Positions 12,425-22,536 of a stretch of 64,000 nt of DNA are shown here, piece after piece. A program made the position numbers and the translations under genes. This stretch comes from Brevipalpus yothersi (Eukaryota > Arthropoda > Arachnida > Trombidiformes > Tenuipalpidae): assembly GCA_003956705.1 (NCBI GenBank), contig QZCP01000242.1, forward strand, positions 63,729 through 127,728, read 5' to 3'. The notes beneath the pieces are model-generated. The model was given only the letters and a program-made list of their open reading frames with translations. It did not search any database and had not been told where the DNA came from. Position 1 is the first letter of the stretch; every line of letters starts with the position of its first letter.

Positions 12425-12494
<70 letters not shown>

Positions 12495-12589
12495 ATTTTT
12501 GGAAAGAAAAAAATATGAGTGATTTTTACTCGTGGGAAAGTTTCATCCTATCTGTCTGGTATTCATTTAAATCCGAGGGTAATATTCTT
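12393..12589 (+). repeat. copied fragment of the NKCC gene with an expanded (GA)n tract
   Basis: This matches 33205-33326, which covers part of NKCC exon 7, its splice acceptor and the intron beyond. The two agree closely except that here about 70 bp of (GA)n (12424-12492) plus a short tail sit where the NKCC intron has only gagaaaaaaaaa. The source is taken to be NKCC because there the sequence is part of a working exon. Confidence 0.8.
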
Positions 12590-12660
12590 GGGAATAAAGG
12601 AGTATAAGACATCATTCTAATGTCAGGATTATTGATCAGAGGTTTTTATTTCTTGCTGGT

Positions 12661-15600
12661 TATTAACTGAAATCAGAGAAAAACAGTAGTCTTCAAAAAG
12701 AGATTCGGATATGGCTGAAAAATTTAAGACACACGCAATCTTTTAGTCAAGATACAAATGCTATTTTTGGATCACTAGCTCTCTGTCCGACTGACGGACA
12801 CAGAATTCAAATTGAAAAAAGTGATTCGTGAGAATTTTTTTGAAACAGATTTCTCATCTCAACCCAATTATTGTCTTGAGACCATTTTGAAGAACATAAT
12901 GCAAAAAGTTTGGTAACTTGTTAATACAAAAACTCTAATGAGTAGTGAAATTGTTCTATTTATATGGAGGAGGATGACGACGATGATAAGCAGTAGGAAG
13001 AGGTTGATAGCTGGATGAGCCCATCGGCCGCATTGGTAAGTGTTGATGTGAAGGAGGTGGTTGATGGCTTGATGACATTCGTAATGACCCTGATTGAGTG
13101 GAGAGAAGATGTTGCTGTAGTTCGGACTCAAATATCACTGGAACACGAGCTTTAGATATGAAAACATCAGCTTCCGATGGATATCCATCGCCAACTACAC
13201 GGACATCAAACTGATTTTTCGATGCATTACGTCTACACTTAATAAGAACACAGATAATTATGAAGGTGAGCACAAGAAACGCTGAGAAGATAGCTATCAG
13301 AGGAACGAAAGTTTTGAGGTAATAATCTTCTAACTCCCCTGGACGTATGTCAATAGGAGGTTCTGGATTACCCCTAGTTGAAGGCAGATCAGGTCTGATT
13401 TCACTCTGCTCCAAGTCGGGCAGGAAGGTTGGTTTCAGGCCATCCCGATATGAATTTTTGACTGTTAAATAGTCCAAACATTTTCCTACAGCAGAAAATT
13501 CCATTGATATGAGACGATATTTGGGAGCAAATATTTTGTCCCAGGTTGAAAATTTATCTCCACCTCCAAAAAGTTTGGTTATGATAGTGTCTTGAATAGC
13601 ACCAGATGGACAGCCACTGCCTTTGACTACTAAAGGTTCTGAGCTATTGGTCCAAGTGAATTCGTACATTTGATCGAAAGACCCTTCAAATGCATCAGAA
13701 CGACGTCTACGAACATCATTCTCACCTTCTGGTGGCCTATTTTCATCCGGGCTAGTTGAGTCACTACTTTGCACAAGTGTATAATTACGTTTGACTATCC
13801 TGAGAACTCTCAAAGCACTACAGTCACTGTCATTAAACATTAACACTGCAATACGATTAGCAATATCCAATTTGGAATCAATATCCAGAGTACCACTTAA
13901 TCCCAGCCCGATGGTCACATTGAAACCAATTTCTTCATCACGCCAAGGCTTAACTATATTTACAACAAAGGCATCTTTCTCATCAGCCGAAGTATCACGA
14001 GTCCGACCGACAAGGAAGTATTCATAATCACCAACAGGATGATATGGCTCCACAGCAAGACCAGTGATTTCGAAAGACTTTTCATCGAATTTGAAAAAGT
14101 TAGAGGACCCTAAGAGACGACCTCGTCCATCATAGATCATAAGATCCAAGTCATAGGTGTTGCGACCGTGGCCCGAGAAGAATACATTGTCTGGAACTTT
14201 CCAGCGGAATACTTCCCCAAGCTTGAATTCCAAACGATCGATTGGGTTTCGTAACTCAGGTTTCTGTCCTGGAGAGGGAAGTTTTGAGCACTCAATGGAA
14301 AGACTAACTTTCATGACACCGAAAGCTTTGCCCAATTTGGTGCGAAGTATTTCACTTGTATTCGAATATTGACCTTCATAGTGTGGAGAAGCGACTCTGT
14401 TGAATAGAGTTTTGATCAACTCTTTCGGACAAGGATAAGCAGGAACACTATCATTGGTTGTTGTTATTCGCCAATAATGATGAGAAGTGTCTGTTTGAAG
14501 AGTAACATTAGCAATTACAAATTGTGATATATCTTTATCACCGTAAACTTGGGACACAATTTGAGCAAAACTTTTCAATGCTTCCACTCGAGTGGGTATT
14601 TTATGAGTATCCCAACGGACTTTGTTGAAAGTTATGTAGAATGGGAATTTTCGAGATGCAGTGTGCTGACGAACACTGAAAGTGATATTCTCAGTAGTGG
14701 AAAGACCTCCACTATCAATTGCTTCCAAAAAGTATTGATTCTTGTAGAGACCAACATCATTTTCTGTTGGAAAAGCTACCAAATTTTGATTTTCTCGATC
14801 AAGTTGAATCCAAGAATCGCTCGGTATGTGCTCACGACCTCTCACTGAATCCATTCGGTAGAAACCTAATTTTAGCTTACTGGTCCCTCCATTTTCCTCT
14901 TTATCATAGAACATTGAGTCAGGAATTTTATGAACCCAATATTTGCCAGCAGTTATGGCAAGTATGGGTAATCGAGCTCTCAACTCAGGACTAGTATTGT
15001 GGTGTGGAGAATCTGTTATGGTCCCCGAATGTTCCTCAGTCGGAGTAAAGTCAACTGTTGCTGTTGGCTCAGGAACTTGAGAAGTCAAGGAAGCTGATAT
15101 CATGGTGGGCAAATAAGAGAAAGTAGGGCTAGTATCGATCCTAAATGAAGATATACCAGTTCCTGGAAAAAGTGGAGTCGTTCCATCAGGTCCTAGGGAC
15201 ATGGTTGGAGGCTCTGGGAAAATGGTGGGAGTGGTGTAGAATGGAGTATTGAATAAACCAAAAGAGTAGTCAGGACGGCGAGTGGATAGCTGTGGAGTGT
15301 TACTTAATGGCAGGAAACCCAATGAATCAGACCCAACTGACTTAGAGGATGCGGTGGGACTAGAAATAGAAGGAACGACTCGAGTCATTGTGGTATCAGT
15401 TTCAATTTCGTTTGATGATGCATCTCCTTCCAATGGATAAGAGCTATGAATCTCTGGTTTAAGAATAGGAGTACTGTAGAGATGGTCTTGGTGTCTGATT
15501 CGTCGAACTCGAGGTCTATTGTGGTCCAAGATGGGATCGATTGATTGAGGCATGATATCTTCATAGAGAACGAGCGATGGTTCTAGGCGAACAGGCTGCT

Positions 15601-15919
15601 TGAAATCATTTCTATCATCGTTAAGTGAGAGAAGTTCGTCACCAGTGAAAGATTGGTAAATTCTCATACTGTGAAAATCTACGCCCATTTCGCGTAATTT
15701 AAAACACAAATCATCGTTTCCTTCTTTGCCTCCCGATTCTGATTTACAATTCCTGGAGCATTCTTGATTCGTGATCGAGACGTGATATTGCTTTTGGCCA
15801 CTGAAAGGATCAATAGTTGATGAAATAGTGAACAAAGGCTGTGACCAATAGTTGATGAGATCATTCGCATCGGTGAAGCTTGTGATATCACTAAATTCTC
15901 TAGCTTTGTCAGAGATTTC
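12661..15919 (-). repeat. segmental tandem duplication, unit 1 (source)
   Basis: This 3.26-kb unit recurs in the same orientation at 17930-20497. The match starts at tattaactgaaatcag downstream of the gene and ends inside the coding region at the codons for EISDK. Divergence is very low, about one percent by eye. Unit 2 lacks 14826-15515 of this unit. Confidence 0.93.
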
Positions 15920-16435
15920 AATCTCTTGCCGCAACTTAGCAGGCTCTAAGTGCTCAATTAACTTCCAAACATCTAGTATGCGTGAAAATGAACGCTCAAG
16001 CCGTAATAAACAACTATGAGAGTTTGAAGTAGAAGATAATATTGGGCTGTACTCAAGAGAGTTTGAGGAAGAAAGAGACTGATGATAGTCGGTCACCTCC
16101 AAGCGAAAAACGTCCACCATGGAAGCCGATTCATGATTTGTAAAATAAGTTACATTAACTTTGAAGTAATGATTGCCTCGCTCCTTTGCTTGTGGTAAAC
16201 CAATTAGTTCCAATGCGTCATGTCGTTTGTGGAGTTCTAACCAGTCAGGTAAATCCTGCTTATCAACCTCGTTGATCTTCAAATGCTTGATGCTTTTAAG
16301 TTGAGATAGGCTCACCGGAAGTCGATGATAGTAGAGTTTATTGATAGCAGCTCGATGATCTGTTATTTGTAACGTTTCACCGGTGATGATACTGATAAAG
16401 CTTGCTATCATTGATAGTATAAGAAATTTACTCAT
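12956..16435 (-). CDS. Dg: dystroglycan, full length
   Basis: A single-exon frame of 1159 aa from an ATG followed by a signal peptide (MSKFLILSMIASFISIITG). The frame is open for 106 more codons upstream, which I treat as leader. Dystroglycan links the extracellular matrix to dystrophin and the actin cortex. Seen here: an N-terminal region to about residue 306; a furin-type site RVRR at 309-312; a Ser/Thr/Pro-rich mucin-like stretch to about 470; two cadherin-like domains; a second basic site RRRRSD; a Gly918-Ser919 pair in FEGSFDQMYEFTWTN that matches the known alpha/beta self-cleavage site; one membrane segment near 1037-1064; and a short tail with DVFISKARVPVIFESEL, close to the vertebrate juxtamembrane tail. 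It ends RRHPPPYK, a PPxY ligand for the dystrophin WW region. N-glycosylation sites are frequent. Confidence 0.93.
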   Translation of the reverse strand: MSKFLILSMIASFISIITGETLQITDHRAAINKLYYHRLPVSLSQLKSIKHLKINEVDKQDLPDWLELHKRHDALELIGLPQAKERGNHYFKVNVTYFTNHESASMVDVFRLEVTDYHQSLSSSNSLEYSPILSSTSNSHSCLLRLERSFSRILDVWKLIEHLEPAKLRQEIEISDKAREFSDITSFTDANDLINYWSQPLFTISSTIDPFSGQKQYHVSITNQECSRNCKSESGGKEGNDDLCFKLREMGVDFHSMRIYQSFTGDELLSLNDDRNDFKQPVRLEPSLVLYEDIMPQSIDPILDHNRPRVRRIRHQDHLYSTPILKPEIHSSYPLEGDASSNEIETDTTMTRVVPSISSPTASSKSVGSDSLGFLPLSNTPQLSTRRPDYSFGLFNTPFYTTPTIFPEPPTMSLGPDGTTPLFPGTGISSFRIDTSPTFSYLPTMISASLTSQVPEPTATVDFTPTEEHSGTITDSPHHNTSPELRARLPILAITAGKYWVHKIPDSMFYDKEENGGTSKLKLGFYRMDSVRGREHIPSDSWIQLDRENQNLVAFPTENDVGLYKNQYFLEAIDSGGLSTTENITFSVRQHTASRKFPFYITFNKVRWDTHKIPTRVEALKSFAQIVSQVYGDKDISQFVIANVTLQTDTSHHYWRITTTNDSVPAYPCPKELIKTLFNRVASPHYEGQYSNTSEILRTKLGKAFGVMKVSLSIECSKLPSPGQKPELRNPIDRLEFKLGEVFRWKVPDNVFFSGHGRNTYDLDLMIYDGRGRLLGSSNFFKFDEKSFEITGLAVEPYHPVGDYEYFLVGRTRDTSADEKDAFVVNIVKPWRDEEIGFNVTIGLGLSGTLDIDSKLDIANRIAVLMFNDSDCSALRVLRIVKRNYTLVQSSDSTSPDENRPPEGENDVRRRRSDAFEGSFDQMYEFTWTNSSEPLVVKGSGCPSGAIQDTIITKLFGGGDKFSTWDKIFAPKYRLISMEFSAVGKCLDYLTVKNSYRDGLKPTFLPDLEQSEIRPDLPSTRGNPEPPIDIRPGELEDYYLKTFVPLIAIFSAFLVLTFIIICVLIKCRRNASKNQFDVRVVGDGYPSEADVFISKARVPVIFESELQQHLLSTQSGSLRMSSSHQPPPSHQHLPMRPMGSSSYQPLPTAYHRRHPPPYK

Positions 16436-17929
16436 ATTGGAAGCTTTGCTTCCCTTTCTTTTCTTCTGTATCCAACAAAAATTGGCCACATCTTTGGTTG
16501 AATTTAGGTGTGGATTGTTACGGAAGAGTGACATTTGATGAGCACTGTTGAGATCAGGAGTAGCCATTACAGAGGTATCATCAAATCTTTCGCAAAAATC
16601 CTCTACACTGTCGTAATCATGCACGCTTCCAATTAGCAGTTCATGTTGTTTGAGAGAAGCCCAGAAGAACAAGTTCAAATTTTGGACAAACTTTTGTTTT
16701 TCATTTTTTTCTTTGGCATAAGCACTTGTAATTTCCATACTGAGAGGAATCATCTGTGGAAAATCAGTAAAAAAAACATAAGTCTCCTCTCGGACAAAGG
16801 TTTCAGATGATGTTTTCCCAACGAAACCAAAAACATACTTTTGATCCCTTCACATTGATTTCCAAGCAATACTTTCCCACGAACTGTAAATGGAAGATAA
16901 CAAATGAGTATTTCCTAACACTCACTAGCAAATGATCAGATTGAGCTATATTTGGTGTGCGGATAATACAGTGGAAGTCTAGACATGCAAAGTGTAAGTT
17001 GATGATCACCCCTTCATAAACATACTATATAAGCGTATTGTCGGCCTTGAGACAACAATTATGAAATAATCAGAATTGATACTCATGAATTGGCAGGTCC
17101 AATTGTATCAAAAAATAATGTCTACTGATTGTTGATGGTATTGATGTGATAGATCTTTTCAACTAAGATAGTGAAAGTAAATAATATTTTTTGAGATTCT
17201 CAATTGTATTCTCGAGCGACTCTCTTCGATGCTGAGAAATGATGTAAGAAAACCACATAGTTTTTCGAAAGCGATAAATATCTATCCCAGTTAGATGAGC
17301 AACAACTAACCTTTTCAATAAGACCATATCGTTGATGGCCGAGACCAAACAACCACAATCGAATAGAAATTCGATTAAATGAGTTTCAAAATAGATACAC
17401 AGACACACAGACACACTGGTAGAGAATATTTCTGCTGATACACACTCAATCAATTGAACACAACCTAGACCAGGATTATCAACCCAAATTGATAACAAAC
17501 GAGGAAGACTATACAAAATTTTATGAGCTCATTCTTTCAACTAGACTAATTTAAACTGGAAAATTATCAATTCCTCAAAAAAAAACAATGTGTTAAACAC
17601 ACAGATCTAGGATCATAATCACAAATTTTATTATTTAACTTTGAAATGATGGGTGGTACATAGATGGATATTTTGTCCGTTTTCAGACTTCTTATGCCAT
17701 CTACAATGTTGATTATTAAAGGTCTTTGGTACAGGCTTGTAGCTCTATCCGCTAGATGTCAGAGAGAGGCAAATTTTTTGAATTCAAGATGGCGGTTATT
17801 ACAAACGAACAAGAGAAGCACTCTGTCCCTTTCAGGATTTCCTCTATCTCTGTTCTTCTTTGGAAAAATAAATATGCTAATTAAGCATAAATTCCGGGAT
17901 TTAAACAAAATTGTGAAAGAAACACCCAA
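16436..17929. other. spacer between the dystroglycan copies; upstream region of Dg
   Basis: It should hold the Dg promoter and any 5' leader exon. Open frames on the minus strand (16436-16753 continuing Dg, and 17163-17516) have no family resemblance. A plus-strand aagatggcgg at about 17786-17795 resembles the YY1-type core-promoter element, although for Dg it faces the wrong way. Confidence 0.4.
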
Positions 17930-20497
17930 TATTAACTGAAATCAGAGAAAAACAGTAGTCTTCAAAAAGAGATTCGGATATGGCTGAAAAATTTAAGACA
18001 CAAGCAATCTTTTAGTCAAGATACAAATGCTATTTTTGGATCACTAGCTCTCTGTCCGACTGACGGACATAGAATTCAAATTGAAAAAAGTGATTCGTGA
18101 GAATTTTTTGAAGCAGATTTCTTATCTCAACCCAATTATTGTCTTGAGACCATTTTGAAAAACATAATGCAAAAAGTTTGGTAACTTGTTAATACCAAAA
18201 CTCTAATGAGAAGTGAAATTGTTCTATTTATATGGAGGAGGATGACGACGATGATAAGCAGTAGGAAGAGGTTGATAGCTGGATGAGCCCATCGGCCGCA
18301 TTGGTAAGTGTTGATGTGAAGGAGGTGGTTGATGGCTTGATGACATTCGTAATGACCCTGATTGAGTGGAGAGAAGATGTTGCTGTAGTTCGGACTCAAA
18401 TATCACTGGAACACGAGCTTTAGATATGAAAACATCAGCTTCCGATGGATATCCATCGCCAACTACACGGACATCAAACTGATTTTTCGATGCATTACGT
18501 CTACACTTAATAAGAACACAGATAATTATGAAGGTGAGCACAAGAAACGCTGAGAAGATAGCTATCAGAGGAACGAAAGTTTTGAGGTAATAATCTTCTA
18601 ACTCCCCTGGACGTATGTCAATAGGAGGTTCTGGATTACCCCTAGTTGAAGGCTGATCAGGTCTGATTTCACTCTGCTCCAAATCGGGCAGGAAGGTTGG
18701 GTTCCGGCCATCCCGATATGAATTTTTGACTGTTAAATAGTCCAAACATTTTCCTACAGCAGAAAATTCCATTGATATGAGACGATATTTGGGAGCAAAT
18801 ATTTTGTCCCAGGTTGAAAATTTATCTCCACCTCCGAAAAGTTTGGTTATGATAGTGTCTTGAATAGCACCAGGTGGACAGCCACTGCCTTTGACTACTA
18901 AAGGTTCTGAGCTATTGGTCCAAGTGAATTCGTACATTTGATCGAAAGACCCTTCAAATGCATCAGAACGACGTCTACGAACATCATTCTCACCTTCTGG
19001 TGGCTTATTTTCATCCGGGCTAGTTGAGTCACCACTTTGCACAAGTGTATAATTACGTTTGACTATCCTGAGAACTCTCAAAGCACTACAGTCACTGTCA
19101 TTAAACATTAACACTGCAATACGATTAGCAATATCCAATTTGGAATCAATATCCAGAGTACCACTTAATCCCAGCCCGATGGTCACATTGAAACCAATTT
19201 CTTCATCACGCCAAGGCTTAACTATATTTACAACAAAGGCATCTTTCTCATCAGCCGAAGTATCACGAGTCCGACCGACAAGGAAGTATTCATAATCACC
19301 AACAGGATGATATGGCTCCACAGCAAGACCAGTGATTTCGAAAGACTTTTCATCGAATTTGAAAAAGTTAGAAGACCCTAAGAGACGACCCCGTCCATCA
19401 TAGATCATAAGATCCAAGTCATAGGTGTTGCGACCGTGGCCCGAGAAGAATACATTGTCTGGAACTTTCCAGCGGAATACTTCCCCAAGCTTGAATTCCA
19501 AACGATCGATTGGGTTTCGTAACTCAGGTTTCTGTCCTGGAGAGGGAAGTTTTGAGCACTCAATGGAAAGACTAACTTTCATGACACCGAAAGCTTTGCC
19601 CAATTTGGTGCGAAGTATTTCACTTGTATTCGAATATTGACCTTCATAGTGTGGAGAAGCGACTCTGTTGAATAGAGTTTTGATCAACTCTTTTGGACAA
19701 GGATAAGCAGGAACACTATCATTGGTTGTTGTTATTCGCCAATAATGATGAGAAGTGTCTGTTTGAAGAGTAACATTTGCAATTACAAATTGTGATATAT
19801 CTTTATCACCGTAAACTTGGGACACAATTTGAGCAAAACTTTTCAATGCTTCCACTCGAGTGGGTATTTTATGAGTATCCCAACGGACTTTGTTGAAAGT
19901 TATGTAGAATGGGAATTTTCGAGATGCAGTGTGCTGACGAACACTGAAGGTGATATTCTCAGTAGTGGAAAGACCTCCACTATCAATTGCTTCCAAAAAG
20001 TATTGATTCTTGTAGAGACCAACATCATTTTCTGTTGGAAAAGCTACCAAATTTTGATTTTCTCGATCAAGTTGAATCCAAGAATCGCTCGGTCTATTGT
20101 GGTCCAGGATGGGATCGATTGATTGAGGCATGATATCTTCATAGAGAATAAGCGATGGTTCTAGGCGAGCAGGCTGCTTGAAATCATTTCTATCATCGTT
20201 AAGTGAGAGAAGTTCGTCACCAGTGAAAGATTGGTAAATTCTCATACTGTGAAAATCTACGCCCATTTCGTGTAATTTAAAACACAAATCATCGTTTCCT
20301 TCTTTGCCTCCCGATTCTGATTTACAATTCCTGGAGCATTCTTGATTCGTGATCGAGACATGATATTGCTTTTGGCCACTGAAAGGATCAGTAGTTGATG
20401 AGATAGTGAACAAAGGCTGTGACCAATAGTTGATGAGATCATTCGCATCGGTGAAGCTTGTGATATCACATAATTCTCTAGCTTTGTCAGAGATTTC
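17930..20497 (-). repeat. segmental tandem duplication, unit 2 (truncated copy)
   Basis: Copy of 12661-15919 missing 690 bp internally (14826-15515 of unit 1). The deletion joint has the three bases ggt in common, which suggests a microhomology-mediated loss. Its upstream end falls inside the Dg reading frame, so the signal peptide and first ~172 codons were never included. Unrelated sequence, followed by a 158-bp tandem repeat, begins immediately beyond. Confidence 0.93.
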
Positions 20498-20551
20498 CCA
20501 AGAATGAGAAATTAAGCGCAATAGACCAATGATTCCAATTACATAGAGCAA
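18224..20551 (-). CDS. dystroglycan-like, 5'-truncated copy without mucin region (possible pseudogene)
   Basis: The frame stays open for 757 codons of dystroglycan homology: residues ~173-306, then ~538-1159 of the full-length gene. The deletion removes the furin site, the mucin-like stretch and part of the first cadherin-like domain, exactly 230 codons. The self-cleavage Gly-Ser, membrane segment and PPPY tail are intact. About twelve residues differ from the full gene (for example FS to LC, SGAI to PGAI, LK to RN), with a roughly similar number of silent changes. At the 5' end the frame runs 18 codons into unrelated hydrophobic sequence beginning at a TTG, with a TGA just before it; the first in-frame ATG lies some 90 codons in. 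I see no signal peptide. It may be a young pseudogene, or it may use an unseen upstream exon. Confidence 0.6.
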   Translation of the reverse strand: MLYVIGIIGLLRLISHSWEISDKARELCDITSFTDANDLINYWSQPLFTISSTTDPFSGQKQYHVSITNQECSRNCKSESGGKEGNDDLCFKLHEMGVDFHSMRIYQSFTGDELLSLNDDRNDFKQPARLEPSLILYEDIMPQSIDPILDHNRPSDSWIQLDRENQNLVAFPTENDVGLYKNQYFLEAIDSGGLSTTENITFSVRQHTASRKFPFYITFNKVRWDTHKIPTRVEALKSFAQIVSQVYGDKDISQFVIANVTLQTDTSHHYWRITTTNDSVPAYPCPKELIKTLFNRVASPHYEGQYSNTSEILRTKLGKAFGVMKVSLSIECSKLPSPGQKPELRNPIDRLEFKLGEVFRWKVPDNVFFSGHGRNTYDLDLMIYDGRGRLLGSSNFFKFDEKSFEITGLAVEPYHPVGDYEYFLVGRTRDTSADEKDAFVVNIVKPWRDEEIGFNVTIGLGLSGTLDIDSKLDIANRIAVLMFNDSDCSALRVLRIVKRNYTLVQSGDSTSPDENKPPEGENDVRRRRSDAFEGSFDQMYEFTWTNSSEPLVVKGSGCPPGAIQDTIITKLFGGGDKFSTWDKIFAPKYRLISMEFSAVGKCLDYLTVKNSYRDGRNPTFLPDLEQSEIRPDQPSTRGNPEPPIDIRPGELEDYYLKTFVPLIAIFSAFLVLTFIIICVLIKCRRNASKNQFDVRVVGDGYPSEADVFISKARVPVIFESELQQHLLSTQSGSLRMSSSHQPPPSHQHLPMRPMGSSSYQPLPTAYHRRHPPPYK

Positions 20552-20558
20552 AAAATTT

Positions 20559-20874
20559 CAAGGGAAAGTGTGACACACATCCATGAGCCAAAAATTAGGG
20601 TCTGGCTCTTGTTTATCCATATCTCAATGTGGTGACGATGACCCATGCCATTCAGCCACTCAGCCAGCCCATATATTCGGCGAGCCATCCATAATCAGCT
20701 CGAACTCCAATAGTTCCAAGGGAAAGCGTCACACACATCCATGGGCCAAAATAGGGTCTTACTCGTGTCCATCCATCATATCTCAAAATGGCGAGCACGT
20801 TTTCCAGTGCCAAAGATGACTCATATCATTCAGCCATTCTGAGAGCCCATTATATTCAGCCCATATAAGTGTTT
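20559..20874 (+). repeat. two-unit degenerate tandem repeat, period about 158 bp
   Basis: Unit A begins caagggaaagtgtgacac at 20559 and unit B begins caagggaaagcgtcacac at 20717. Both go on through ccatgrgccaaaa, agggtct, atatctcaa and cattcagcca in the same order. No coding potential is seen. The array starts about 60 bp beyond the breakpoint of the dystroglycan duplication. Confidence 0.7.
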
Positions 20875-21225
20875 CATATCACTAGAAAGCTCAAAAACTC
20901 ATCTACTCACCGATACTAGTTTGAATTCCACCAAAAAGAGTCCCCTTCTTTCAATCAGATCGAATTAGAACCAGGCCAGAAGCACAGAGAGAGGCAGTTC
21001 ATCTTGTCTTTTCTCTAGGATCTAAAACGTTTGCCTTGAAAAAAGCTTGTTTTAACTCAACTCCCTCTGGTGGCAGAATATTGTGTCACCTGTTCGCTTA
21101 AAGTCAGCAAAGACAGCAAAGTGAGGTAAATCAGAGGCAAAGCAGCCAACTCAAGTGTGTGTGTGATCTAACTGGATGATGATTCGATAGAACAACTGAA
21201 CAGATCATGTAAGGGTTTAAAGAAT

Positions 21226-22515
21226 TTACAGGTATACGCATAATGTGCTTGATATATGTAAATGTTTGTCGATTGTCAGCAATTGATCGGATGGTAAACT
21301 TTCTGGTGTTGCGAGTTGCTGTTCTTCCTCTTCTTGATCGGTGGTAGATTGGCTGAGATTTTTTTCGATTTCGTCATCATTTCTCACATCGGAACTGTTT
21401 GCCTGACAATCTTGGGACAAATCCAATTCAACCGGAAATGATTTGTTCCCATTAATCAGAGAATATGATTGAGCGTAAAGCTCAGCTAGATTTGACAATA
21501 ATTTCTGCAATTTTTCAACCACATCCTGAACGTGTCTTTGATCCATAAGCTCCATTCTAACCAGAACATCCGATATTTTCTGGGCGAATCGAGCTCGCAC
21601 TTGTGGTCGACATCGCAATACCAACCTGTATTCGTAGTTACTAGTTTCAACCCTGTAGAGAGGATCATCTTGAGAGTTGGTTTCAAATTCTTCATCATCC
21701 ATTTCTCGAACTTTAAGGCAGTATGACTGAAACAAAAATTTATATTGTTATTCCAACTTGACTCAACATCACAGATACTGTCTGTGTCTGTGCTCAACAT
21801 ACGCGATCAAAATTATCGTACAAATTAAACTTACCAAATATTCAAATTTGACATCGGCATATTTTTTGATCGTCAACTTCATGTCAGGCATGACTTTGTT
21901 TAAAAATGTACTCAAATCAGATACCAGCTGTTGTAAATCAATCAAAAAAAACAAACAACAAAAAATTTAATTACAACTGGAAAGATCACTAAATCAATCG
22001 TCTGCTTACTGGTTTCAGATCACGTATCATTTGCATCCCTTTGCGTTCGATTATTCGATGGGCTTGACCAAAGGCGGCAAACGCTTTACTTGAGTTCGAA
22101 TGTGGATCTCGAAACACCAATTTTCGAGAAAACATCCCCAAAAGCTACCAATATTATTATAAATGGGAACAATTAGACCTAATTCGCATTCTCATCGATT
22201 TCGCTCTCTTACCATCAGATCGCTCTTACCGCTTCATGACACATTCCGAGATGAGCTTTCAACAGATCTTTAGTTCGTTCTATTAGCCCCTTGTACATAA
22301 GCTCCATCAACTCAAGCTCCTCCAATTTTCGTATTAGACTGCCTGTTACCACCAATATTTTCAAAAAGAATTTCATTCCATTCCATTCAAAAATTCTATC
22401 AGGTAAAATTAGATTGCATAACATTGCAGAGCATAGCTCGACTCAGTCCAAGTGTATCAGCTATACCACTGTCTCTAATCTCAACAATTCGATGTTGTAC
22501 CTTCCTCGATATTCT
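21226..22515 (-). CDS. PICK1: PICK1, arfaptin-homology/BAR part only (5' end missing or broken)
   Basis: Exons at about 22421-22515, then 22230-22342, 22010-22144, 21835-21927 and 21226-21726. The last four join in phase. They code LEELELMELMYKGLIERTKD, KAFAAFGQAHRIIERKGMQM, TFLNKVMPDMKLTIKKYADV and SYCLKVREMDDEEFE, all close to the AH domain of mammalian PICK1, and end with an acidic EEEE stretch as in PICK1. PICK1 binds membranes through this BAR-like dimer and cargo such as AMPA receptors through an N-terminal PDZ domain. No PDZ sequence is found in the window. The first exon seen (VQHRIVEIRDSGIADTLGLS) follows an in-frame TGA, and its donor leaves the frame one base out for the next exon. 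Either a base is missing in the assembly or the gene is damaged. The 3' exons look well kept. Confidence 0.82.
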
Positions 22516-22536
22516 CAATCAAACTCGGTGAGCGTA

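Noticed and set aside
16436..16753. 106-codon upstream extension of the dystroglycan frame
   Set aside because: The extension has no signal peptide or family match, while the internal ATG is followed at once by a convincing signal peptide.
17163..17516. 117-codon minus-strand frame between the dystroglycan copies
   Set aside because: No family resemblance; likely chance in the Dg upstream region.
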